DNA of 64,000 bases from NCBI GenBank assembly GCA_024403275.1, contig JAKSSD010000001.1, positions 1 through 64,000 on the forward strand, read 5' to 3'. Position numbers and translations under genes: made by a program. Origin of the DNA: Lachnospiraceae bacterium (GTDB taxonomy: Bacteria; Bacillota; Clostridia; Lachnospirales; Lachnospiraceae). The notes under the pieces were generated by a model. The model was not told where the DNA came from and made no database searches. It was given only the letters and a program-made list of their open reading frames with translations. This document shows positions 35,434 through 43,592 of this stretch, in pieces; position 1 is the first letter of the stretch; each line of letters begins with the position of its first letter.

Positions 35434-36507
35434 ATGGCAGCTATTACAGCTAGTATGGTAAAAGAATTAAGAGAAATGACTGGCGCTGGTATGATGGAGT
35501 GCAAGAAGGCACTTACTGAAACAGACGGTAATATTGAAGCAGCTGTTGAAGTTCTTAAAAAGAGCGGTGCAGCTAAGGTAGAGAAGAAGGCAAGCAGAAT
35601 TGCAGCTGAAGGTATTGCTAAGGTTGCTATTTCTGGAAATACAGCAGTTGTTGTTGAAGTTAACTCAGAAACAGACTTCGTTGCTAAGAACGAAGTATTC
35701 CAGGAGTTCGTTCAGGACGTTGCTAATAAGGCTCTTGCTACAAACGTAGAAGAAGCTGGTGATGGCGAAGATCTTGTTACAATTCTTGATATGAAGGCTG
35801 AGCTTGATGACAAGACACTTAAGATTGGTGAGAAGCTTTCTCTTAGAAGATTTAAGAAGGTTACAGGTGAGGCTGTTGCTTCATATATTCATGGTGGCGG
35901 AAGAATTGGTGTTCTTGTTGCAGCAGATGGTGACAGCTCAGATGCTGCTAAGGAAGCTCTTACAAATGTAGCTATGCAGATTGCAGCTATGAATCCACAG
36001 TACATCAGCAGAAATGATATCTCAACTGATGAACTTGCTAAGCTTAGAGAAATCACACTTGAAAGTGCTTTAAATGATCCATTCTCACTTCCAAAGCCAA
36101 TTTTACAGGGCTTAATTGATAAGGCTGTAGCTGGTGTTTGGACAGCAGAAGATGTAGCTATCTATGAAGAGAAGAAGACAAATATGAACTATTTACCTAA
36201 CTTCCTTTCAAACGAAGCTAAGACAGCTTTAGCTCAGCTTGCATTAGCTGATAAGGCAGCTATCTCTGAGAACAAGATTTTCAGCGGATTAGTTGAAGGA
36301 CGTATTTCAAAGCAGTTAAAAGAGATTTGTCTTCTTGATCAGACATATGTTAAGGCTGAAGATGGTAAGCAGACAGTTGCTGCATACCTTGCTTCTGTAA
36401 ACAAGGCTCTTGTTGTTACAAAGATGGTTCGTTTCGAGGTTGGTGAAGGTCTTGAAAAGAAGAACGAAGACTTTGCGGCAGAAGTTGCAGCTCAGATGGG
36501 CAAATAA
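35434..36507 (+). CDS. tsf: Elongation factor Ts with an insertion
   Basis: EF-Ts recharges EF-Tu with GTP. The 357-residue protein has the N-terminal UBA-like part (KELREMTGAGMMECKKAL), the TDFVAKNE core motif and a C-terminal VRFEVGEGLEKK. It is well above the usual 280-310 residues: about 60 residues (roughly 217-277) sit in the second core domain between LESALND and SENKIFSGLVEGR. Otherwise intact. It shares a transcript with rpsB and is followed by a terminator. Confidence 0.96.
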   Translation: MAAITASMVKELREMTGAGMMECKKALTETDGNIEAAVEVLKKSGAAKVEKKASRIAAEGIAKVAISGNTAVVVEVNSETDFVAKNEVFQEFVQDVANKALATNVEEAGDGEDLVTILDMKAELDDKTLKIGEKLSLRRFKKVTGEAVASYIHGGGRIGVLVAADGDSSDAAKEALTNVAMQIAAMNPQYISRNDISTDELAKLREITLESALNDPFSLPKPILQGLIDKAVAGVWTAEDVAIYEEKKTNMNYLPNFLSNEAKTALAQLALADKAAISENKIFSGLVEGRISKQLKEICLLDQTYVKAEDGKQTVAAYLASVNKALVVTKMVRFEVGEGLEKKNEDFAAEVAAQMGK

Positions 36508-36529
36508 TTAAAAATATTTATAATCAATG

Positions 36530-36560
36530 GCCGTTACAATGTTTTGTAACGGCTATTTTT
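36530..36560 (+). terminator. Terminator after rpsB-tsf
   Basis: A 10-bp perfect stem GCCGTTACAA/TTGTAACGGC with a 4-base loop, followed by TATTTTT. It lies 22 bases after the tsf stop. Confidence 0.88.
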
Positions 36561-36624
36561 ATGCTTAAATATGTACATAAAATTAACAATCTAATAATTT
36601 TTGTATAACATTAGATGGAATGTG

Positions 36625-36661
36625 TAGACCAAAATTTATGTTATGATATAATTCATAACAT
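36625..36661 (+). promoter_or_regulatory. degV promoter with a palindromic operator around the -10 box
   Basis: TAGACC (36625-36630) and TATAAT (36647-36652) are 16 bases apart. The -10 is flanked exactly by perfect 9-bp arms ATGTTATGA (36638-36646) and TCATAACAT (36653-36661). A repressor bound here would block polymerase; the regulator is unknown. Confidence 0.6.
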
Positions 36662-36686
36662 CGATTATTGATATTAAGGAGAATAT

Positions 36687-37535
36687 ATGGGTGTAAAAAT
36701 TATTACTGATTCATCGGCTGATCTTATGGATGATATTAAGAAGCAATGTATTATTGTTCCTTTGAGAGTTAGCTTTGGAGATGAAGAATTTATAGACGGT
36801 GTAACTATTGATAATGAGGAATTCTATAGAAGACTTATTGAATATGATGTATTACCGACTACAAGTCAGGCTACTCCTCATATGTTTTCAGAAACCTTTG
36901 AAAAGGTTGTAAATGCTGGTGATACTGCAGTAGTTATTACATTAGCTTCTAAATTATCTGGAACATATCAAAGTGCATGTATTGCTGCTTCTGAGTTTGA
37001 AGATAAAATTTTCGTTGTTGATAGTACACAAGCTACTATTGGTACATCTATTCAGGTAAACAGAGCTGTTGAATTAAGCAATAAAGGCTTATCTGCTAAA
37101 GAGATATTTGAGACAATTGAAGAAGAAAAGAAAAAGGTTAGATTAGTTGCAGTACTTGATACTCTTGAATATTTACAAAAGGGTGGACGTATTTCTAAAG
37201 CTGCTGCGTTTGCCGGAGGATTATTATCAATTAAACCAGTTATTGCAATTGACGATGGAGAAGTTAAAGTTTTAGGCAAAGCAAGAGGCTCAAAGCAGGG
37301 TAATAATTATCTTATTAAAATGATAGAAGAAGCTGGTGGCGTTGATTATGATATGCCAATTATGCTTGCATATTCAGGTCTATCAGATATGTTACTTCAA
37401 AAATATATAGAAGATAGTGCTTCATTATGGGAAGGTAAAGTTGAAAAACTTGATATAGCATCTATTTGTCCTGCTATTGGTACTCATGTTGGTCCAGGAG
37501 CTATAGCAGTTGCTTTCTTTGAAAAATCAAAATAA
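36687..37535 (+). CDS. DegV family fatty-acid-binding protein
   Basis: DegV (FakB-type) proteins bind a fatty acid; in many Firmicutes they present it to the FakA kinase for phosphorylation. The 282-residue protein starts with VKIITDSSADLMD and has the DegV motifs TTSQATPHMF, LSGTYQSA and the C-terminal IGTHVGPGAIAVAF. AAGGAGA precedes the ATG. It has its own promoter with a palindromic operator. The fatty-acid role is from the family, not shown by this locus. Confidence 0.92.
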   Translation: MGVKIITDSSADLMDDIKKQCIIVPLRVSFGDEEFIDGVTIDNEEFYRRLIEYDVLPTTSQATPHMFSETFEKVVNAGDTAVVITLASKLSGTYQSACIAASEFEDKIFVVDSTQATIGTSIQVNRAVELSNKGLSAKEIFETIEEEKKKVRLVAVLDTLEYLQKGGRISKAAAFAGGLLSIKPVIAIDDGEVKVLGKARGSKQGNNYLIKMIEEAGGVDYDMPIMLAYSGLSDMLLQKYIEDSASLWEGKVEKLDIASICPAIGTHVGPGAIAVAFFEKSK

Positions 37536-37536
37536 A

Positions 37537-37563
37537 TTGAATCTGTTAATATGTTGTGATAAT
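37537..37563 (+). promoter_or_regulatory. Possible promoter before the polysaccharide deacetylase gene
   Basis: TTGAAT (37537-37542) and GATAAT (37558-37563), preceded by TGT, are 15 bases apart; the spacing is short but the extended -10 helps. It lies just after the degV stop, about 35 bases before the next start codon. Confidence 0.35.
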
Positions 37564-37597
37564 ATATCTATGCATATTTTGATTTGAGGTTTGATTA

Positions 37598-38500
37598 ATG
37601 AATGAAAATGATTTTAAGAGATATAAAAAAATTCAAATATATGGATTTATTTTTGTATCTCTTTTTATTTTAATTATATGTTTTGTTATTGGGTATTTAT
37701 TGAATAGAAATTATACTTTAGAGCGTAAATATAATGATTTGAATGATAAAGTTAATTCTAATTTGTCAGAGATTTCTAATTTTGATTATGAGAAGGATGA
37801 AGCGGAATTTATTGATCTTGAAGAGGTTGCATTTAAGAGAGAACTTAAGGTGCTTCCTGATGGAGAAGAATATCCTGATAAGCAAAGAATATATCTTACC
37901 TTTGATGATGGACCAGGTAAATACACTAATGAATTGCTCGATATTTTGGAAGAATATGGAGTAAAGGCTACATTCTTTGTTATTTATCAGCCTAATCATG
38001 AGGAAGAATATAGAAGAATTGTTGATAATGGACATACATTAGCTATTCATTCCTATGACCATTCATATAAGAAAATATATAAAAGTGTAGATGGATTTAA
38101 AGAAGATATTGATAAAACTTATGATTTTCTTTTGGAAACTACAGGTCAGGAGCCTTTATTTTACAGATTTCCAGGTGGAAGTTCTAATACAATATTTAAA
38201 GGTAATAAAAATGATTTAATAGATGTATTAAATGATAAAAATTTGGTATACTATGATTGGAACTGCGATAGTAATGATGCATCTAAAAAAGCTCTTTCTA
38301 GTAATCAGATTGCTAATAATGTAATTAAGGGTATTGGGAATAAGAAAGAAGCGATAGTTCTTATGCATGATACCAATGCTAAACTAACTAGCATTGAAGC
38401 AGTACCTTTGATTCTTGATTATTATATGGAAGATGATAATGTTATCTTCTTACCGATTACAGAAACTACAGAACCAATTCAACATGTTAAGAAAAAGTAG
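37598..38500 (+). CDS. Membrane-anchored polysaccharide deacetylase (NodB/CE4)
   Basis: The 300-residue protein has an N-terminal membrane helix (about 13-34), a short stalk and a NodB domain with metal/catalytic motifs TFDDGP (Asp103, Asp104) and HSYDH (His151, His155), followed by YRFPGGSSN. CE4 enzymes remove N-acetyl groups from peptidoglycan or other polysaccharides outside the cell; the substrate is not readable here. It lies before the bactofilin gene, which would fit a cell-wall or shape role. Confidence 0.9.
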   Translation: MNENDFKRYKKIQIYGFIFVSLFILIICFVIGYLLNRNYTLERKYNDLNDKVNSNLSEISNFDYEKDEAEFIDLEEVAFKRELKVLPDGEEYPDKQRIYLTFDDGPGKYTNELLDILEEYGVKATFFVIYQPNHEEEYRRIVDNGHTLAIHSYDHSYKKIYKSVDGFKEDIDKTYDFLLETTGQEPLFYRFPGGSSNTIFKGNKNDLIDVLNDKNLVYYDWNCDSNDASKKALSSNQIANNVIKGIGNKKEAIVLMHDTNAKLTSIEAVPLILDYYMEDDNVIFLPITETTEPIQHVKKK

Positions 38501-38508
38501 AGGGGTTT

Positions 38509-39462
38509 ATGGGATTTTTTAACGATTTAAAAGAAGATTTAGCTAATACAGTAAATGATATTACAGAACAAAAAGTTGCTGAAGAATTAGCGGAATCACA
38601 GAAGAGTCTTAAACTTGATATTGAGACTTTTGAGAAGGAAGAAACTTCTAAAAAGGACAATAAATCAAATCTTGAACTTGAAATTCAAAATATCTTAAAT
38701 GGAATTGAAAATAATACAATTGAAGCTTCAGATGAATATTTGAAGAATGAAGAAGAACAATATCTTGAAGCAGATGAGATTGATGAGATATTAAACGAAG
38801 AAAATGAAAAGGCAGAAGTTCAAACTTCAAATGATGAAAATGAAGAAGTTTTGTTAGAGAATAAAGGTATTAATTTAATGATTAACCCAACTCCTGTTGT
38901 AGAAAAAGAAGAGATAGAAGATATCGAAATGGATGAGGAAGATTTTGATACACTTCTTGATATTGTTGAAGAAGCTCAGATGCTTGAAGATATGGAAGAA
39001 ACTGAACAAATTGAAGAGGATCCGGTTATTATCACCGAAGGAACTACTATTAACGGCGATATAATTTCTTCATCTATTTTTGATATAAGAGGTAGTATTA
39101 AAGGAAATATTGATATTAAGAATAATGTCATTATTTCTGGTGAGGTTATAGGTGATATAAGGGCCAGAGAAGTTTATGTTGATGGTGCAATTATTAGAGG
39201 AAATATCATTTGTGATCAAACCGTGCAGATTTCTGAAAAATCTGTTATAATAGGAGAGTTGAGAGCTGAAACAGCTTATGTTGCCGGTGCGGTTAAAGGA
39301 AATATAGATATTACAGATTCTGTAGTGCTTGATTCTTCAGCTAAAATCTTAGGAAATATAAATAGTAAATATGTTCAGATCAACAATGGTGCAATTCTGG
39401 AAGGTAAATGTACTCAGACCTATTCAGATATTACACCTTCTGCATTCTTTGAAAATTTTTAA
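38509..39462 (+). CDS. Bactofilin-domain protein with acidic N-terminal extension
   Basis: Bactofilins are cytoskeletal proteins that polymerise through a beta-helix. This 317-residue protein has an acidic, Glu-rich N-terminal half (1-170) and a C-terminal bactofilin domain (about 175-310) of repeated hydrophobic/Gly units such as GDIISSSIFDIRGSIKGNID. The long acidic arm is larger than in small bactofilins of about 120-180 residues. The neighbouring deacetylase and pyrH genes suggest one transcript. Confidence 0.87.
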   Translation: MGFFNDLKEDLANTVNDITEQKVAEELAESQKSLKLDIETFEKEETSKKDNKSNLELEIQNILNGIENNTIEASDEYLKNEEEQYLEADEIDEILNEENEKAEVQTSNDENEEVLLENKGINLMINPTPVVEKEEIEDIEMDEEDFDTLLDIVEEAQMLEDMEETEQIEEDPVIITEGTTINGDIISSSIFDIRGSIKGNIDIKNNVIISGEVIGDIRAREVYVDGAIIRGNIICDQTVQISEKSVIIGELRAETAYVAGAVKGNIDITDSVVLDSSAKILGNINSKYVQINNGAILEGKCTQTYSDITPSAFFENF

Positions 39463-39474
39463 AAGAGGTATATT

Positions 39475-40167
39475 ATGAGAATTTTACTTAAGTTAAGTGG
39501 AGAAGCTCTTTCTGGCGATAAGAAAACAGGCTTCGATGAAGAGACAGTAAGAAAGGTTGCTCTTCAGGTTAAAGAGATTCTTGATAAAGGTACAGAGGTT
39601 GGTATCGTAATTGGTGGTGGTAACTTCTGGAGAGGAAGAAGTAGCGAAAATATTGATAGAACTAAGGCTGATCAGATTGGTATGCTTGCTACAATTATGA
39701 ACTGCATTTATGTATCTGAGATTTTCAGATCAGTAGGAATGAAGACAAATATTCTTACACCATTTGAAGTTGGTTCATTTACAAAATTATTTTCTAAAGA
39801 CAGAGCTAATAAATATTTTGCAAAAGGACAGGTTGTATTCTTTGCAGGCGGAACAGGCCATCCATATTTCTCAACAGATACAGGTGTTGTATTAAGAGCT
39901 ATTGAGGTTGATGCAGATGTTATTCTTCTTGCAAAAGCTATTGATGGTGTTTATGATGCAGATCCAAGAACTAATCCTGATGCTAAAAAATATGATGAGG
40001 TATCAATTGATGAAGTAATTGCAAAGAATCTTCAGGTTGTTGATATGACAGCTTCAATTCTTGCAAGAGATAACAAAGTACCTATGTGGGTATTTCCTCT
40101 TGAAGAAGAGAATTCAATTGTTAATACACTTTATGGCAAATTTAACGGAACAAAAGTTACAGTTTAA
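39475..40167 (+). CDS. pyrH: UMP kinase
   Basis: PyrH phosphorylates UMP to UDP in pyrimidine synthesis. The 230-residue hexameric amino-acid-kinase-fold protein has LLKLSGEALSGD at the start, VIGGGNFWRG, and the AKAIDGVYDADPRTNPDA motif. Length is normal. It precedes frr with a 11-base gap, the usual bacterial pair. Confidence 0.97.
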   Translation: MRILLKLSGEALSGDKKTGFDEETVRKVALQVKEILDKGTEVGIVIGGGNFWRGRSSENIDRTKADQIGMLATIMNCIYVSEIFRSVGMKTNILTPFEVGSFTKLFSKDRANKYFAKGQVVFFAGGTGHPYFSTDTGVVLRAIEVDADVILLAKAIDGVYDADPRTNPDAKKYDEVSIDEVIAKNLQVVDMTASILARDNKVPMWVFPLEEENSIVNTLYGKFNGTKVTV

Positions 40168-40178
40168 GGGGGTTTATA

Positions 40179-40730
40179 ATGAAAGAACAGTTAGTTACAT
40201 ATGATGAGAAAATGAAAAAAACTATTGAACATCTTATTTCTGATTATCAGACAATAAGAGCAGGAAGAGCTAATCCTCATGTTCTTGATAAGATTGCAGT
40301 TAGTTACTATGGTGCTATGACACCACTTCAGGGTGTTGGTAATATTTCAGTTCCTGAACCAAGAATTATTCAGATTGCTCCTTGGGATAAGAGTCTTATT
40401 AAAGAAATAGAAAAAGCTATTATGTCTTCAGATATTGGTATTACACCTTCTGATGATGGTTCAGTTATTCGTCTTGTTTTCCCAGAATTAACAGAGGAAA
40501 GACGTAAAGACCTTGTTAAGGATGTTCGTAAGAAAGGTGAAGAGGCTAAGGTTGCTATCAGAAATATTAGACGTGATGGTAATGATGCTTTCAAGAAGCT
40601 TTCTAAGACAGAAATTTCAGAGGATGAAATTAAAGACCTTCAGGATGATATTCAGAAGATTACAGATAAATATATTAAGGAAATCGATGGAATTATCGAA
40701 GATAAGGCTAAAGAAATTCTTACAGTTTAA
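40179..40730 (+). CDS. frr: Ribosome recycling factor
   Basis: Frr, with EF-G, splits ribosomes after termination. The 183-residue protein has the usual length and signature stretches: the TIRAGRANPHVLDKI region, VPEPRIIQIAPWDKS, and TEERRKDLVKDVRKKGEEAKVAIRN in the helical core. GGGGG precedes the ATG. Confidence 0.97.
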   Translation: MKEQLVTYDEKMKKTIEHLISDYQTIRAGRANPHVLDKIAVSYYGAMTPLQGVGNISVPEPRIIQIAPWDKSLIKEIEKAIMSSDIGITPSDDGSVIRLVFPELTEERRKDLVKDVRKKGEEAKVAIRNIRRDGNDAFKKLSKTEISEDEIKDLQDDIQKITDKYIKEIDGIIEDKAKEILTV

Positions 40731-40754
40731 TTTTACGTTTAACTATTATTAAAT

Positions 40755-40783
40755 AAGCGTTCATGAAATAGTGGACGCTTTTT
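40755..40783 (+). terminator. Terminator or attenuator between frr and uppS
   Basis: An 8-bp stem AAGCGTTC/GGACGCTT (one G-T pair) with a 10-base loop is followed by T5. It lies 24 bases after frr and 17 bases before uppS. No separate uppS promoter is visible after it, so read-through probably sets the level of the downstream genes. Confidence 0.7.
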
Positions 40784-40800
40784 ACATAAGGATGAAATAT

Positions 40801-41511
40801 ATGGATAATTTAAAAATTCCTTCACATGTTGCCGTTATTCTTGATGGTAATGGCAGATGGGCCAAATCTAAAGGTCTTCCACGTAAAATGGGACACGTTC
40901 AGGGCGGCAAAAATGTTGAAGAAATGCTTTATGTCTGTGATGAACTTGGAATTAAATATTTTACTGTATATGCTTTTTCAACAGAAAACTGGAAAAGAAG
41001 TGAAGATGAAGTATCTGCTCTAATGATGCTTCTTAGAAGTTATTTATCATCTGGTTTTAAAAAGGCTGCAAAAAATAATGTTCGTATTAGAATTATTGGT
41101 GATAAGAGTGGTTTGGCTAAAGATATTCAGGATACTATCGCTGAATTAGAGGAAGAATCTAAAGACAATACAGGCTTACAATTTCAGATAGCGATTAATT
41201 ATGGTTCCAGAGATGAAATCACCAGAATGATGAAAGATACAGCATTAAAAATCAAATCAGGTGAATTAAATCCTGAAGATATTAATGAAGCTTATATTTC
41301 AGATAATCTTGATACAAAGGATATACCTGATCCAGATTTGTTAATAAGAACAAGTGGGGAAATGAGATTATCGAATTTCTTATTATGGCAGCTTGCTTAT
41401 TCTGAATTTTATTTCGCTGATTGTCATTGGCCTGATTTTAATAAAGATGAATTAATTAAGGCTATTGAAAGCTATACAAAGCGTGATAGAAGATTTGGTA
41501 ATGCAAAATAA
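40801..41511 (+). CDS. uppS: Undecaprenyl diphosphate synthase
   Basis: UppS makes the C55 lipid carrier precursor for cell-wall synthesis. The 236-residue protein has the active-site ILDGNGRWAKSKGLPRKMGH near the N-terminus and the C-terminal RTSGEMRLSNFLLWQ motif. ATG 40801 is taken, with AAGGA spaced 9 bases; a GTG at 40771 lies within the terminator and an ATG at 40792 overlaps the ribosome site. Confidence 0.97.
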   Translation: MDNLKIPSHVAVILDGNGRWAKSKGLPRKMGHVQGGKNVEEMLYVCDELGIKYFTVYAFSTENWKRSEDEVSALMMLLRSYLSSGFKKAAKNNVRIRIIGDKSGLAKDIQDTIAELEEESKDNTGLQFQIAINYGSRDEITRMMKDTALKIKSGELNPEDINEAYISDNLDTKDIPDPDLLIRTSGEMRLSNFLLWQLAYSEFYFADCHWPDFNKDELIKAIESYTKRDRRFGNAK

Positions 41512-41531
41512 TTATTTATTGGAGACTATAA

Positions 41532-42425
41532 ATGTTTTGGAAAAGGTTTTTTAGTGGTGCAGTAATTCTTCTTATAACATTGGTATTTGGTATTATTGGT
41601 GGTCCTGCTCTTGCTGTTGGATTAGCAGTTTTATCCTGTAAGGCTTATATTGAATTTACTAAAGCAAGTAAGGTCAGACCTGAAGGTAAAAGAATTACTG
41701 GAATAGAAATCATAGGTTTAATAACAATTATTTTATATTATTTTCTTTTATTGTTTTATGAAATCTATTCATATTTTCCACAAGGAATTGGTGACTGGTT
41801 ATTTACTACAGTCGGATTCTTTAATAATTATACAGTTATAATGCTTCTTGTATTTATGATAGGACTTGTTAGTACTTTATGTGCTTATATTTTCTGTTAT
41901 CCTAAGTTTCATAATAAACAGATTGCAGGAGCTGTTTTTGGCTTATTATATACAGCATTTATGTTGTCATTTGTTTATTACACAAGAGAACTTGAGCATG
42001 GCGTATTTCTTGTATGGTTAATATTTATTACTTCATGGGTTTCAGATACTTGTGCTTATTTTGCAGGTTCATTATTTGGCAAGCATAAGATGACACCTAA
42101 TCTTTCTCCTAAGAAAAGCTGGGAGGGGGCTGTTGGTGGAATTTTAGGTTCTGCAATTGCATCTGTTTTATATGGATTAATTTTTGTATTTTACTTTAAG
42201 GTTTCATATTTTTCGCTTATAGCATTTTTTGTTATTGGTGCATTAGGTGCATTTATTTCAATGTGCGGAGATTTGGTAGCATCAGCTATTAAAAGAAATA
42301 ATGATGTTAAAGATTTTGGAAGTATTATCCCTGGACATGGTGGTATTTTGGATAGATTTGATTCAGTTTTATTTACTGCGCCAATGGTATATTTCCTTAT
42401 CGTATTACTTATAAAGTTCAGGTGA
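41532..42425 (+). CDS. cdsA: Phosphatidate cytidylyltransferase
   Basis: CdsA makes CDP-diacylglycerol, the branch point of phospholipid synthesis. The 297-residue membrane protein has about eight hydrophobic helices and the CdsA signature near the C-terminus (SDTCAYFAGSLFGKHKM; LSPKKSWEGAVGG; GDLVASAIKRNNDVKDFG). It ends 4 bases before dxr. Confidence 0.96.
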   Translation: MFWKRFFSGAVILLITLVFGIIGGPALAVGLAVLSCKAYIEFTKASKVRPEGKRITGIEIIGLITIILYYFLLLFYEIYSYFPQGIGDWLFTTVGFFNNYTVIMLLVFMIGLVSTLCAYIFCYPKFHNKQIAGAVFGLLYTAFMLSFVYYTRELEHGVFLVWLIFITSWVSDTCAYFAGSLFGKHKMTPNLSPKKSWEGAVGGILGSAIASVLYGLIFVFYFKVSYFSLIAFFVIGALGAFISMCGDLVASAIKRNNDVKDFGSIIPGHGGILDRFDSVLFTAPMVYFLIVLLIKFR

Positions 42426-42429
42426 TGTT

Positions 42430-43578
42430 ATGAAAAATCTTGTTATTTTAGGATCAACTGGAAGCATTGGTACACAGACTCTTGAAATAGTCGATGATAA
42501 AGCATCCGATTTTAAGGTTCTGGCTTTAGCGGCTTATTCCAATGTTGATTTAATGGAAGAACAGATTAGAAAATATAGTCCTTCTTATGCAGTATTATAT
42601 GTTGAAAGTAAGGCAGAAGAATTAAAATCAAGAGTTTCAGATACTAATACTGTGATTTATTCTGGAATGGATGGTCTATTGGAAATATCAGTATTAAAGG
42701 AAGCTGATATGCTTGTTGCAGCTATGGTAGGAATGATTGGCATTAGACCAACTATTGCTGCGATTAATGCTGGTATTGATATTGCACTTGCTAACAAAGA
42801 AACATTGGTAACTGCAGGTCATATTATTGTTCCCCTTTTAAAAGAGAAAAATGTTAATCTTTATCCTGTTGATAGTGAGCATTCTGCTATATATCAATGT
42901 CTTAAGGCACAGGATAAAAAGCAGGTTAGAAAGATTCTTCTTACCGCCAGTGGTGGGCCATTTTTGGGTAAGAAGCTTGATGAATTAAAGGATGTTTCAT
43001 TAAAGGATACTCTTAATCATCCAAACTGGTCTATGGGTAAGAAGATTACTATAGATTCTGCTTCTTTGGTAAATAAGGGATTAGAGGTTCTTGAAGCTAA
43101 GTGGTTATTTGACGTTGATATAGATAATGTTGAAGTGATTATTCATCCACAAAGTATTATTCATTCTATGATTGAGTTTTCTGATAATGCTGTTCTAGCC
43201 CAATTAGGACTTCCAGATATGAAATTACCTATTCAGTATGCTTTATATGAAGGTAATAGACAGGAAATGCCTGAACATAGAATTGATTTTTATTCTCAGG
43301 GTAAACTTGATTTCTTTAAACCTGATAATGAAACATTTAAAGGAATTGATTTAGCTGTTAAGTCGTTTAAGAGAGGTTATATTTATACAACTGTCTATAA
43401 TGCAGCTAATGAGAGAGCTAATCAGTATTTCCAGGAAGGAAAAATTAAATTCCTTGAAATATATGACATTATTGAAGATTGTTTAACTCTTGATTTTGAC
43501 GAATATTTAACACCAACTTTAGATGAGATTTTAATGGTTGAGCAAAAAGTTTACGATTATATTGCTACTAAATATTAA
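42430..43578 (+). CDS. dxr: 1-deoxy-D-xylulose 5-phosphate reductoisomerase
   Basis: Dxr commits DXP to the MEP isoprenoid pathway, making MEP with NADPH. The 382-residue protein has the nucleotide loop ILGSTGSIGTQTLEI, ANKETLV, the metal/substrate motif VDSEHSAIYQ and a C-terminal NAANERANQYF. With ispG downstream and uppS upstream it supplies isoprenoids for the C55 carrier. Confidence 0.97.
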   Translation: MKNLVILGSTGSIGTQTLEIVDDKASDFKVLALAAYSNVDLMEEQIRKYSPSYAVLYVESKAEELKSRVSDTNTVIYSGMDGLLEISVLKEADMLVAAMVGMIGIRPTIAAINAGIDIALANKETLVTAGHIIVPLLKEKNVNLYPVDSEHSAIYQCLKAQDKKQVRKILLTASGGPFLGKKLDELKDVSLKDTLNHPNWSMGKKITIDSASLVNKGLEVLEAKWLFDVDIDNVEVIIHPQSIIHSMIEFSDNAVLAQLGLPDMKLPIQYALYEGNRQEMPEHRIDFYSQGKLDFFKPDNETFKGIDLAVKSFKRGYIYTTVYNAANERANQYFQEGKIKFLEIYDIIEDCLTLDFDEYLTPTLDEILMVEQKVYDYIATKY

Positions 43579-43592
43579 TTAACGGATTATAT

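Noticed and set aside
40771..40800. GTG start giving a longer uppS
   Set aside because: It lies inside the terminator stem and has no ribosome site; the family start fits ATG 40801.
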